A stretch of 64,000 bases of DNA from Microglena sp. YARC (Eukaryota > Chlorophyta > Chlorophyceae > Chlamydomonadales > Chlamydomonadaceae): NCBI GenBank assembly GCA_022414725.1, contig CM039462.1, positions 124,801,755 through 124,865,754 of the forward strand, written 5' to 3'. The translations under genes were made by a program, and so were the position numbers. Shown in pieces: positions 53,501 through 64,000 of this stretch; position 1 is the stretch's first letter; every line of letters starts with the position of its first letter. The notes under the pieces are model-generated. The model was not told the DNA's origin, did not search any database, and worked only from the letters and a program-made list of their open reading frames with translations.

Positions 53501-56500
53501 GGTTATCGCTCATCAACGCCGCGACGTGTTCCACTGCAACAGACTTGAGCGCATCAAGCCTGTTACCCTGTCCGTAGATCCCGAGCTCCCGCGCACCTGC
53601 AGTGCCTTCTACAGTTGCCGCCGCAACAACCGAAGGAAAAGGATCTCAGTTGCAGAATCTTCTCTGATTGCTAGGCACCCCGCTGGAACACCAGCCAACC
53701 CCCCCCCCCCCCCCCCCCCGAGTCTACCCAAGACCCGCTGGACCGCCAGCCCGTTGCTCCTGCAACACAAACCTCCCACTGCGTCTACCCATCAGTTCCC
53801 CTCTCACACCCTTCCGTCATCTCCTTACCCCCGTCGGCCCCGCAAGCAAAACCTCCTGCCCCCCTCCCCCCCCCCCCCCCCCCCCCTCCCTACAACCTTC
53901 ACGTCTACTTCCCGTCGACTACTTCCTGTAGAGATCTCCATTTCATCCCCAACTCTTCTCCGCTCTCTCTTGCCAAATTTGTCACATCCGCAGCCCCCCT
54001 GCCCCAAGCCGCCACCATGCGACAAGCGCCATACGATGGTAAGGGTGGTTACGATGTCTTCGCAACCTGGTACAGAGAACTTGTAGCTCCCCTGCTCACG
54101 AGATCTTCGGTATTCTCAGTTGTCGGTGGCGATCTAGACTATCAGCCCATTGATGAACCCTCCAATGGTTACCACTATCATAGGGACAGCAGAATCACAC
54201 CTGTATCCAACTACATGGCTATGGCCCATATTCTGCAAAACTGCACCCCCCCCCCCCCCTTGCTTCAATTCTAGACGCGTACACTAACAACGCAGCTAGA
54301 GCTTTGCGCTACATTAGAAAAGACTGGGGCCAGGGGTTCACATTAATGCCCCACTTCTACAGAGGCGTTAACCCCTACTACGATTCCTTTACAACTCTAA
54401 CTCCCTCATTCTGCGACATCTACCCAGCCTCCGCCTAGGATGCTGCTCATCCACCTTCTACTCCTGATCATCAGCCACCTTCGTCACCGTCTGACAACGA
54501 CGAATCAACTGGACCACCTACGCCAACGTCGGACGGGGAGCCTTCTGGCCTCCGAGCCTTCCAGGATGCGGCAGCAGCCGCGGACCTACTGCGTAAGGCC
54601 ATCCCTATGCTCAGTTCATTTGGAATCAATTTCGAAGTTGATGATCCAGTGCCACCTGAGGACAGGCCTGCAAACCCCCTACAAGGTATGTGGCCACCAG
54701 CTTCCCCTCAGTGCATCATACAGGGCTTGGGCATACCCCTTCCATCTGCCCGAACCTCTCCCCCTTTGCCTAACAAATTCACAACTGTGCCAATTGTGGG
54801 GGGACCAAGCACCATGAGGGGCAATGCTCCAGTTGCCAGAGGCCAAGCAGTCCGTCACTCATCCCTCATGGGAACAAGCTGACAGAACTTTGTGTCAACT
54901 GCAATGGTAGAGGACACTATGGGAAGCAATGCTTCTCATCCACCAGAGTCAACCCCACAAGTCAGACTTGTGCAGACTGTGGAGGATATGGGCACCATGA
55001 GTCAAGATGCCCAAACCCCTGCCAGGCTACTCCCCCACTGGAGTCTCCACCCCAAGACTCTGGCGAGGATTCTGGAGATGGCAAAGACACCACCGGTGAG
55101 AACCCTGATACCACTGACTCTGAGCCAGGAAAGTACCCCCCCACTCATGAGACTCCCCCCAGTGACCTATCTGCTTGTTTCCACGACCATTGGTGCCTCA
55201 CCACTGACTCCATCTACCACATGACTTCAAATGCTGATTGCCTTATTAGGATCACACCCCTAAACCCACCAGTGTCAGTCATCCCTCCAAACTCCCCCAT
55301 ACCAGTTGTCTGCTCCTATACTGGCACAGCTGTACTTCAGGGCATAGGACTTGTAGTGACACTACTAGATGTCCTTCTTGTGCCCGTGTCAAACTCCTTC
55401 AATCTCATCAGTGCCCCTGCCATCATGGATTATGACGAAGACATACACATCCACACTGATCGCTGTACTGCACAGATTGAGCTGCCCTACCAGCATGGAG
55501 ACGGTCTGGTCTGCTACACCACTGGCCTGGAGTGCTCAGTATCACCAGACAGTGGACTATACACCACAAGTCTGTATCAGCCCTCTCCATCTGACCACCC
55601 AGACAACGACCTCCATGATGACCCATGGTACCTTGAGCCCTACACCATGGTTCATCATCTGGCGCCAGCAGGCAAGTCAAAGTGGAGACAACGCATCACC
55701 ACCTCACCACCTGCACCTCCTTCTCCAGCCCCACCTCCTCCACCACCTCCCCCTCCTCCAGCCCCACCTCCTCCTCCACCCCTCCCTCCCCCTGCACCTC
55801 CCTCTGCATCTCCCCCTGCACCTCCCCCTAACTGTCCCCCCAATCATAGGAAAGAATACACACAAGACAAAACACCATCTACTCTTATGACATGCTGGAA
55901 CTGTGGAGGATATGGCCATAACTCAATCTCATGCACTAGCATCCCTACCAACCTTGCCTTTAGACCACCCAAAGTCCCATTTCCTATCCCCAACCCACAG
56001 GCACCCAAGGAAGCAGATCTCGAAGGTTTCATTCAAGGTTTCTTAGGCCATCTCACATCTCCTGCAACACCCACTGAATCTCACAAAATCCTGCAAGCAC
56101 CCCCAGGATTTCCAGCTGAACCCTTAGACTGGCCTATAGTCCAAGACCTGCCCTCCACATGGGCAGAGTGCTGCAAAGCAGCTGCATTCAACCACACTCC
56201 CAACCTCCAAAAACCACCTACTATCCCTACAAAGAGAACCAGGTCAGCAACTAAGAAACGCAATGAGGATGCAACCAAAATCCTTGGCCACCTGACAAAG
56301 ATGCATGCAACCTTGACCCACATCTACCACAGTGTCATAGTTGCCCTCCAGACCACCAGTAGTGCAAACCCCTTACCCCAGACCCTGCAGACAGCACAAC
56401 TCCCCCCACAACCTCAACTCAACATTCACCCACCAACCATATTCAAACCGGTTGGTATCACAAACTTCTCCCCACCCCCATCCCCTTCATCATATAACTA

Positions 56501-57197
56501 TGAATCTGATGACATCCCAAACAACAGCACTGCATGCAGAGTCAGCTTCGAATCTCTAGTAGGAACCCACCCAGGACACTCCCCACTAGGTGAACTCATG
56601 ACCATCCTGGAAAAGATATGCCAACCAACTACAGTACCACCTCAGCTCCTGGTCAACATGTTCAGAGTTCCCATGTACCAACTCATCACAGCATTTTTTG
56701 CCCAGTACCCCAACCTCAGATCCCTGCCCAATGCCATCTGGTCAACATCAGACATGCCCAAACACCCAGCCATCATCATTTCACCCCTCCATCTCCACAC
56801 CAGCAGCTTAGCTACACTAGTTCACCAGTATGACACCTGCTCCCCACACATCAAGGACCAGCTCAAATGGACCATCTGCCTCCAAGCTGCCCTTGTTAGT
56901 GCATACTCCCTAGCAGCTCACAGACAGCCTGGCATACTCTTGCATTCCCACCAGATCAGAGTTGATAATGAACCAAGTCCTTTTCTCATCTATGTTGATG
57001 AGATCATCCTCCCCTGGAACCACCAGGACTACTTCATCCTCAACTCATTTCCACCTGAGTTTCACCCTATCCCTACACCTGATCTGTGGGATGACTTCCA
57101 CCAGTGCATCACCAAGAGGCTCAAGCGAGATGGCTTCTACCAAGTGCCATACTACCCAGACAACCCAGCAGAGGACACAGCAGAGAACCCAGCATAA
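53501..57197 (+). pseudogene. Gag with CCHC knuckles and degenerate copia-type protease
   Basis: The N-terminal Gag part is split over frames 53463-54086, 54017-54274 and 54440-54882, with breaks at long C runs (53700, 53870, 54247) that are prone to length error. From about 54780 to 57197 a single frame is open. It holds three knuckles in a row (CANCGGTKHHEGQC, CVNCNGRGHYGKQC, CADCGGYGHHESRC), then a protease-like segment. There the usual Asp-Ser-Gly-Ala appears as TTDSIYHMT, followed by the copia-like VLLVPVSNSFNLISAPAI. A 40-residue Pro-rich stretch, a fourth knuckle (CWNCGGYGHNSISC) and an unrecognised C-terminal 400 residues end the protein. Confidence 0.7.
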
Positions 57198-57776
57198 TTG
57201 AGGGCAACCATCCTAGCACAAGATCTCTTACTATGATAAATATCTTATCATGGGGGGAAATATCCTGACTTGTGCTCTTAAGCTGATATAGACTATAGAA
57301 TATAGGCTTCCTTAGCATTAATCTGAGATCCTGACTTGTGACACTTTATAGATGATAATGGATGTACCTCATCATGTCCTTCCCATGGATTGATAGTTAT
57401 GAGCTAGCGGGGGACGTCTACCTTAAAGTTGTTTACCTTAATGGCTAAATTCACAGATTGCTATCCAGCCCCCTTTGCCCGAACAAAGCCCCATGGCTGC
57501 ACCTTCCTGGCAGCTCCACAGCTGGAATCCAGTCCTATATGCATAATAGCTAATAGATGATCTGTACTGCCATTGTCCCTTGTTCTCTCCTGAATGTACT
57601 TGCATATGCCTTACAAGGCCAAGCGCCATTCATTAGTAAATACTGGCCAGTCAGAAGCCTATGCCCTTGTGCTCCTTTATGCACCAGTTATTTATTTTCA
57701 CTCTAGCTTCCCTTCCCCTAGAACCTCCTAATTCCAGGAATTCTTATGAATGAAGAATACCAGGAATTGGGGGGGA

Positions 57777-58023
57777 TGTTATAGACCGGTTCTCCCGGTC
57801 CAGCTAGGGTGTCTTGGGGCGCCAGGCCTTCTGCCTGGAAGCTTCCATAGTAGTGCCTCTGCCCGTTAGGGCCGGCACCTACCGGCGGCAGTACCCTGAG
57901 GTACTGTCGCCTTTTCCCTTCTTATACCTAGCATGCCGCCTGACTTGCTATCACGATTGTAAGCACACGCCCTAGTCCCTTCCATGTGAGAGTGCTCACG
58001 ACATATCGCTCCGGAAAGCTAAA
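57777..58023 (+). repeat. Right LTR, 247 bp
   Basis: Matches 53257-53500 apart from a 3-bp insertion (GGTTCTCCCGG against GGTCCCGG) and a few substitutions. Confidence 0.85.
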
Positions 58024-58487
58024 CATGAGGATACCGACTTAACCGTATGGAATGTGGAATTCTGCGATTCCACATTCAGAACCTTCATGAATGGAAAATT
58101 GGAAATGGCACTAAGACTTTTTGGAGCAACCTAGCCGACTATCTTTCTACTTGTAGAAGAGCAAGACAGGAAGCCCTGGACTGCTTAGTGGCACCGTAAT
58201 TTATTATCCTTTTTTTCTTTCTTTCTTGTGACTTCTCATTTGTTAGCTTCTTACCTCCGCCACTGTATGTAAGTGGTTGGCATCTGGGTCCTGCTCTAGG
58301 GGGTTTAATACCTACGCCACCAAAACGGTGGTTGGGAGTTTGGTTTGTTTGTCCTCGACACTCCCCTGATGTAATGGGTTTTTTTGCTTTGTGGGTGCTT
58401 TTTCTTTTTGTTTAAAGCACAGAGTGTCAGAGTCTCATACACCCTCGCGGTGTCAAGTAGACTTTAACATGTAATGTAATGTAATAA

Positions 58488-58636
58488 TGGATGGTCAGCC
58501 AGCCCACCTCTGCACTTTATTTGAATTTAATTGTCACATAATGGACGGTCAGCCAGCCCACATCTGCTGCTGATTTGAATTGTTACATACTGGATGGTAA
58601 GCCAGCCCACCTCTGCTCCTGATTTGAATTGTTACA
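58488..58636. repeat. Minisatellite units right of the LINE
   Basis: Three units of GGTCAGCCAGCCCACCTCTG, then TTGAATTGTTACAT, as at 52866-52930. Confidence 0.75.
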
Positions 58637-59695
58637 TGGTGTTTTCAATCGATAGAGTTGTTACACAGTGAAGACTGAAGAGCAGAGAGTTAACATCGCA
58701 ACTCGTGCGGCTATATAGAATAGGAAGTCTCCAGGAAGATTCTGAAGATACGTGCAGGCCATAGCTAGCCTATGGCCTGGCGGCAGGCAACCCGGGTCCT
58801 GGAGCACCTGGGCCCGCGCACTATGCCAACTCAGTGTCCGATGCAACGGACAATAACAGGTTTTTCAGCAAGCTTGGGCAGACTTTTTCGTTAACATGTA
58901 ACAAGATAATGAAAGCGAAACTACAATTTGCCAATTGAATGGATTTCAGGTTATCATGTCTCAACTTTAGTCAGTTCCAGCCATGGACCCCTTTGCCGAG
59001 TTATTGTTGTCATGCTTTTCTGAGACCCATTTTATGGGGAATTTGCCCATTTGCCAGTACTTATTATTGCCATTACTTAAGGCTCGTACGGCAGTAGGCT
59101 AAACAACTTTAGGGGCTGGAAATCTGCAGATAAGATGTCAAGGGGGGGTAGGGCAGATCATTATGGGTATCGAATGAAAAAGGATACCAGCTGTTGGTAG
59201 CTCCTTTTATGCATCAGGGCGATCGCATTAAAAATGTCGCGTTGTGGTCAAACCTCAAATGGAACATAAGCTCTCCATCTGCTTGCATATTAAACGCATG
59301 AGCATATTGCTAGCAATGTGCACACCAAGGTGGGTCATGTAATCATTCAATTGGTGTATTGGAACCAGCTTATCATTTTTATTATCTAACAATTATTGAT
59401 GAAGAATGATGATGGAAATTGCGCTCAACACTTGCACCTACCCCTGCGCTTGAGCGCTTGCAAGCGCGCTTGCCGCTTGGCCCGTGAACTCTTATCCTGG
59501 TCCTGGTCCTCAGCCTGGTCCTGGGGGTCCTAGGGGGGCGTCAGCTAAGCAGTACTCCTCCTCGGTGCGTCAGCATGTGAAACACATTAATCACGTGTTG
59601 CCGACATGCACTTTGGGGCCATGCGCATGGAACAGTTTGTCTTTTACCCATAACACGCGCAGCATTCGACACAAATTTGTTCCAATTCCAGAAGC
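58637..59695. other. Region with no recognised gene
   Basis: A short hairpin GGCCATAG-CTATGGCC lies at 58758-58778. Around 59440-59480 GCGC-rich sequence resembles the interior of the MITEs but lacks their ends. Confidence 0.4.
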
Positions 59696-60057
59696 ATGCG
59701 TCTCTATTCCTCAGCATCCCGCGGTGTATCTGCCAGCGCCCTGACCGGTCGGCCTGTCGTGCCCGCCTGCCGTGCGACTGTCCCAGTTGGTACCGCCACT
59801 GCCAGGACCGTAGCAAAAGCAGGTGGAGCTGCACCCAAGGGACCAGTGAAGGTGAACAACAACCATGGGGCGAGGACCTTCAAGGCAGTGAACGCGGTGA
59901 AAGAGGTGAAGGCCGAGGTGGAGGCGCCCGAGGTCAAGCAGGTCAAAGCGGAGGCTGCGCTAGGCCTCAAGCCGCAGGGCGCCTCGGAAACAGTGGCAGT
60001 AGCCACTTCAACTGCGTTGCACAAGGTCGAAGGGAGGGAAGTCAATTCTCCCCACCG
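59696..60057 (+). CDS. Possible first exon of a plastid-targeted protein
   Basis: 120 codons starting MRLYSSASRGVSASALTGR, followed by Ala/Val/Pro/Arg-rich sequence without acidic residues for the first 45 positions, the composition of an algal chloroplast transit peptide. An Ala/Glu/Lys/Val-rich stretch follows (VKEVKAEVEAPEVKQVKAE). The frame meets a plausible splice donor, CCG followed by GTGAGGG, at 60058. I find no convincing downstream exon in the window, so the gene may be truncated, have distant exons, or not be real. No catalytic domain visible. Confidence 0.35.
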
Positions 60058-60702
60058 GTGAGGGTGCCTAGTTACTTGGCGTTCATGTCTTACCTCAGCA
60101 CCTCGGTCCGGGACTCACGTTTTTTCGTGTTCACACCGACACATCACGTGCATTTTCACGCTCGACGCATGGTGGCCTCGGGGTCGATTCCCACTACCTT
60201 CCCTGCCCTGGTCGAGAAGTCAATACGCATGATCTCTGCTAATGGATTTCCTCCACGTGTTCGTAGCACCCCATCGCGTGTTAGATCAGTAACCTGGCGG
60301 GGCTGACTCAGCATGTTTATTGTCAGTCTTCTAGGTTGACAGTGGTGTATGTGTATAGTAACAGTACAAAGGTAGCCAAATAGCCTAATGGGACTTGCCC
60401 AACCATGATATCAACAGGTCTAATACGGGAAAAAATGTTGAACTGACCCCCAAACATTCGTTTTACCACAATATCATGGGGTAGTGAGTCCGTGCCACAG
60501 CAATAATTTAATTATACGATTACAGTGGTGGCTGCCAACGTCCTGTTGATATATATTCTGATAAGGAGGTAGAGTGTTTTACCCAAACATTCGAACATTG
60601 TTTCTTTGTTTAGCCACTAATGGCAGCTTCCGGCCAGCTGCATTAGCCAGCCAATGGGTTCATCTCTAAGCTGACAGCTGCATTGAAATGCCCCTGATGT
60701 CA

Positions 60703-60815
60703 GCTTTCAACTGCTTTCCACTCCTTTCAACTGCTTTCCACTCCTTTAACTGCTTTCCGCTCCTTTCAACTGCTTTCCACTCCTTTCAACTGCTTTCCAC
60801 TCCTTTCAACTGTTT
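60703..60815. repeat. 20-bp minisatellite
   Basis: About six units of CTTTCAACTGCTTTCCACTC, flanked by two copies of TTGAAATGCCC. Confidence 0.8.
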
Positions 60816-61044
60816 TGAAATGCCCTTGATGCCAGCTTTCAGATGCACTGGCTAGACCAAGGAGGGGGAAAGAGAGCTGCTCGGAAGCTGGTACGAGTAG
60901 CAAAAAAAGTGCACTCAAACGCCCATCACTGTGAAGGCTACATCATGGCTACAAAACGTAATTTTAAATTACCACTTTTAAAAGCACGGACGCAGGGCCG
61001 CCTGGAAGTACTCCTCACCACTGCACAGTGGGAATGATCACATA

Positions 61045-61190
61045 CGTTTAGAGAAGGGCGATATGATATCATATGATATCATACGATATCATGTGATGCC
61101 GGCAGTCTGATAAGTCCAAAGTCACCATTTATATACAATAGCATATGATGAATTTTTTACGATATCATATGATATCATACTCGCCTTAGG
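61045..61190. repeat. Palindromic GATATCATATGATATC repeats
   Basis: Two clusters (61060-61095 and 61160-61182) of overlapping palindromes GATATCATATGATATC, able to form hairpins. Confidence 0.75.
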
Positions 61191-61439
61191 TCAAAATCAT
61201 ATCATACATTACACACCTGAGGGCTTTTTTTTCAAATCTGAAAGTGTTTTTTTCTAGCTCTATGGGTTAGGGCCTCCTCCAGGGACAGCATTCGAGTGCT
61301 TTTTATAGCTTTTACAGCTTTTATAGCATTTAGGGCCAAAAACAAGAACTTTTTTTACCTTTATAGCCGTTTAGAGCGATATTTCCGCCATAAGGGGGTC
61401 AAAACTAGCGATCGCTATGGAGCGGTAACAAAAAGCCAT

Positions 61440-61650
61440 GACACACTCAGGGTACTTCAAATGGCCAAATTGGCCAGCGCTTTAGCGCACTTGAAAACAA
61501 AAAAACTGCACTTAGAAGTGCAAAAAGCGCAAAAATTGCTTGCAGCGCCCACAAGGGGTTGCAAAAAAGTGCGCTTAAAGCGCAGAGGGGGTCAAAAAGT
61601 CAGCGCTCAAAAGCGCAAAAGCGCGCGCTTTGAATTGCCCTGGACACACT
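61440..61650. mobile_element. hAT-type MITE, 195 bp, with 8-bp TSD GACACACT
   Basis: The element is 61448-61642; GACACACT at 61440-61447 and 61643-61650. The ends are CAGGGTACTTCAAA and TTTGAATTGCCCTG. Reverse-complement relative of 33776-33969. Confidence 0.85.
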
Positions 61651-62150
61651 TGATCTTTCCACGGGACCATAGGATTCTTCCATCTATCTGTTTCAATTTT
61701 TAATTACTTGAACTTGAACTAGATTACATAGCTTCAGCCACCACTGCACAGTGGGAATGATCGCAAATGTTACACACTTGATGTTTCCACGGGACCATAG
61801 GGTTCTTCCATCTATCTGTTTCAACTTTTAATTACTTGGACTTGAACTATGTGACATAGCTTCAGCCACCACTTCACAGTGAGAATGATTGCAAACGTTG
61901 CACACTTGGTCTTTCCACTTTTGGCACAGAGGTTTCTTCCATCTATCTATTTCCACTTTTAATTACTTGGGCTTGAACTAGGTGACATAGCTTCAGCCAC
62001 CACTTCACAGTGGGAATGATCGCAAACGTTGCACACTTGGTCTTTCCACTTTTGGCACATAGGTTTCTTCCATCTATCTATTTCCACTTTTAATAACTTG
62101 GACTTGAACTAGGTGACATAGCTTCAGCCACCACTGCACAGTGGGAATGT
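61651..62150. repeat. Tandem repeat, about 128 bp units, four copies
   Basis: Each unit contains TTCTTCCATCTATCT, ACATAGCTTCAGCCACCACT and CACAGTGGGAATGATCGCAA. A part unit also occurs at 61010-61035. Confidence 0.8.
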
Positions 62151-62214
62151 GTGGGGTGATCATTTGTGGTGATGTTTAATGTGTGTTCTTGATTCTTTTG
62201 TAAACAAAAAATCT

Positions 62215-62440
62215 TTGATCAAAGGTGATGCTGTGCGATGGGTTGTTAATTATGTGAGGGGATTTTGAATTTCTTTATCAAAATATGACCTTTGACCTAA
62301 GGTGATCCTGTGGGATGGGTTGTTAGTCATGTGAGGGGATTTTGAATTTCTTTATTAAAATATGACCTTTGACCTAAGGTGATCCTGTGGGATGGCTGGT
62401 TAATCATGTGAGGGTATTTTGAACTTCTTGATTAAAAACA
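62215..62440. repeat. Tandem repeat, about 87 bp units, three copies
   Basis: Each unit contains TGACCTAAGGTGATCCTGTG and GTGAGGGGATTTTGAATTTC. Confidence 0.8.
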
Positions 62441-62499
62441 CAAACTTTGTTCTGGTGCGATGCTGTTGGATGGGTTGTTTATCATGGCATATCTGGCAT

Positions 62500-63800
62500 G
62501 GATGCTTGCCTGCAGGATCTAACCCTACAGATGCTCATACACTTCCATCCATCCACTCACTCTCCCGGCCCTCCAATCACACCTACTCTCATCCAATACT
62601 TGTGGATTTTGACTGGCGTGGATTCTTGCATGCAGGATCTAACCCTACAGATGCTCATACACTTCCATCCATCCACTCACTCTCCCGGCCTTCCAATCAC
62701 ACCTAGCCTCATCCAATAATTATGGATTTCGACTGGCGTGGATTCTTGCATGCAGGATCTAACCCTACAGATGCTCATACACTTCCATCCATCCACTCAC
62801 TCTCCCGGCCTTCCAATCACACCTAGCCTCATCCAATAATTATGGATTTCGACTGGCGTGGATTCTTGCATGCAGACTCTAACCCTACAGATGCTCATAC
62901 ACTTCCATCCATCCACTCACTCTCCCGGCCCTCCAATCACACCTACTCTCATCCAATACTTGTGGATTTTGACTGGCGTGGATTCTGGCCTGCAGACTCT
63001 AACCCTACTGATACGCGTACACTTCCATCCATCCACCCACCCTCCCACACCTCCACTCACACCTACCCTCGTCCCATAAATTCCGATTTTGTGTAGCGTA
63101 GATGCTTGCCAGCAGGCTCTTACCCTACTGATGTTCATACAATTCCATCCATCCACCCACCCTCCTACCTCTTCACTAACATCCACCCACCCTCCCACCC
63201 CTCCACTCACTCCTACCCTCGTCCCATAAACTTTGATTTCATCCAGAGTGGATGCATGGCTGAAGACTTTATCCCTACTGATGCTGACACACTTACATCC
63301 ATCCACCCACCCTCCCACCCCTCCACTCACTCCTACCCTTGTCCCATAAACTTTGATTTTGTCCGTCGTGGATGCTTGCCTACAGGCTCTAACCCTACTG
63401 ATGCTGATGCACTTCCATCCACCCACCCTCCAACCCCTCCACTCACTCCTACCCTTGTCCCATAAACTTTGATTTTGTCCGTCGTGGATGCTTGCCTACA
63501 GGCTCTAACCCTACTGATGCTGATGCACTTCCATCCACCCACCCTCCAACCCCTCCACTCACTCCTACCCTTGTCCCATAAACTTTGATTTTGTCCGTCG
63601 TGGATGCTTGCCTACAGGCTCTAACCCTACTGATGCTGATGCACTTCTATCCACCCACCCTCCAACCCCTCCACTCACTCCTACCCTTGTCCCATAAACT
63701 TTGATTTTGTCCGTCGTGGATGCTTGCCTACAGGCTCTAACCCTACTGATGCTGATGAACTTCCATCCACCCACCCTCCAACCTCTTCTCTTGCACCTAA
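62500..63800. repeat. Minisatellite of 120 bp then 116 bp units
   Basis: 62510-63115 has 120 bp units with TCTAACCCTACAGATGCTCA. 63250-63800 has related 116 bp units with TCTAACCCTACTGATGCTGA. The 116 bp units are not a multiple of three, and both strands stay open, so the array is not coding. Confidence 0.85.
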
Positions 63801-64000
63801 CCTCTTCCCATAACCTCTGCATCTTCAGGGTCGTCTTGTCCTCCCCCTCCGTGGCTGTTGGCAACCTGGTAGAGCATGCAATTGTTGTTTACAATGACTA
63901 TAGCCTGGGGGTGGGGGGGTCTCAGTGCGTTACCCCTACTGACCCCCACCCACCCCACCCACCCTCCTCCCATAATCTGTTTAGCCTCAGGGTAGACTTG

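Larger units (their letters stand above)
53257..58023 (+). mobile_element. Non-autonomous copia-like LTR element with gag (TR-GAG type)
   Basis: LTRs are 53257-53500 (244 bp) and 57777-58023 (247 bp, one 3-bp difference). The target duplication CATGA is at 53252-53256 and 58024-58028. The G-rich GGAATTGGGGGGGA just before the right LTR serves as polypurine tract and sets the strand. The interior encodes a Gag with four CCHC zinc knuckles and a copia-type protease remnant, but no integrase, reverse transcriptase or RNase H, so it depends on a relative. Confidence 0.85.
52931..58487 (+). mobile_element. 5'-truncated LINE with nested LTR element
   Basis: 52931-53251 is open and encodes a LINE reverse transcriptase C-terminus with the zinc-binding signature HCQMCGF...MHMFECPFYNDIRLR. 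It is cut at CATGA by the LTR element 53257-58023, and its frame resumes at 58029 for about 35 codons to a stop. A 3' UTR follows, with a short tail of TGTAA repeats at 58465-58485, typical of LINE 3' ends. The reverse transcriptase core and endonuclease are absent, consistent with 5' truncation on insertion. Confidence 0.75.

Noticed and set aside
55655..55919. Gly-rich and Trp/Arg-rich ORFs on the minus strand
   Set aside because: Antisense shadows of the proline-rich linker in the copia-like Gag.
59696..60306. Overlapping 209-aa and 113-aa ORFs around the putative transit peptide
   Set aside because: They are alternative frames with skewed composition. The 121-aa frame has the better start and a splice donor, and even it is uncertain.
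62500..63800. Regularly spaced repeats considered as a CRISPR array
   Set aside because: Units are contiguous with no unique spacers, there are no cas genes, and the context is eukaryotic.
62419..63864. Repetitive ORFs with a 40-residue period
   Set aside because: The first array has 120 bp units that keep frame by chance, while the related 116 bp units do not. Both strands are open, and there is no start context or splice evidence.

Overview
The window reads as a nuclear segment of a unicellular eukaryote, most likely a green alga. The grounds are: spliced GC-rich genes with GT-AG introns, a NACHT-WD40 gene, a likely plastid-transit N-terminus, LINE, LTR and hAT-type transposons, abundant minisatellites, and two integrated Polinton-like virus (PLV) elements. 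The algal assignment is an inference; no rRNA, tRNA or organelle gene is present to fix it.

Left third (1-31172): two related PLV elements lie head to tail in the same gene order. Leftward genes: integrase, replicase (family-B-like polymerase, SF1 helicase, HNH domain), a small basic protein, and a trimeric fiber with an S74 chaperone. Rightward genes, behind a 23-27 bp bidirectional promoter: a basic protein, major capsid protein, a second jelly-roll-like capsid protein, a small basic protein, a coiled-coil protein, the packaging ATPase, a penton-like protein and a small amphipathic protein. Element A (1 to about 16966) runs off the left edge and is decayed. Its replicase is cut by an LTR retroelement with 367 bp LTRs (777-5124), its coiled-coil gene by a truncated relative of that element (12955-15157), its two capsid genes are fused by a deletion, and its ATPase is missing. 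Element B (17247-31172, 13.9 kb) is complete end to end, with 434/463 bp terminal inverted repeats and a 6-bp target duplication GGCGCT, but many of its ORFs carry single-base breaks.

Middle (31173-38100): B sits inside a 1.3 kb TIR-bearing repeat, here called RepX. A second full RepX copy follows, and a third, inverted copy shows the uninterrupted insertion site. Around these lie three copies of a TATA-containing repeat, a hAT-type MITE with an 8-bp target duplication, a solo PLV terminal repeat, a fragment of a possible nuclease-like ORF, and a Ty3/gypsy fragment.

Right half (38105-64000): a 21-exon gene (38105-51276, about 1632 codons, all exon phases compatible) encodes a predicted STAND/NLR-type protein with an N-terminal helical domain resembling the HeLo/MLKL cell-death bundle, a NACHT NTPase and C-terminal WD40 repeats. 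The WD40 part grew by tandem duplication of a 126 bp exon with its intron; five copies are intact and two are dead. Beyond it are a 5'-truncated LINE carrying a non-autonomous copia-like gag element (53257-58023, TSD CATGA), a possible first exon of a plastid-targeted protein, a second copy of the MITE, and long minisatellites to the window end.

Taken together, the two PLVs supply replication, integration, packaging and capsid functions for a virus-like transposon. The NACHT-WD40 gene is a host gene of the kind that in fungi and plants can trigger cell death on sensing non-self; any link between it and the PLVs here is only a hypothesis.
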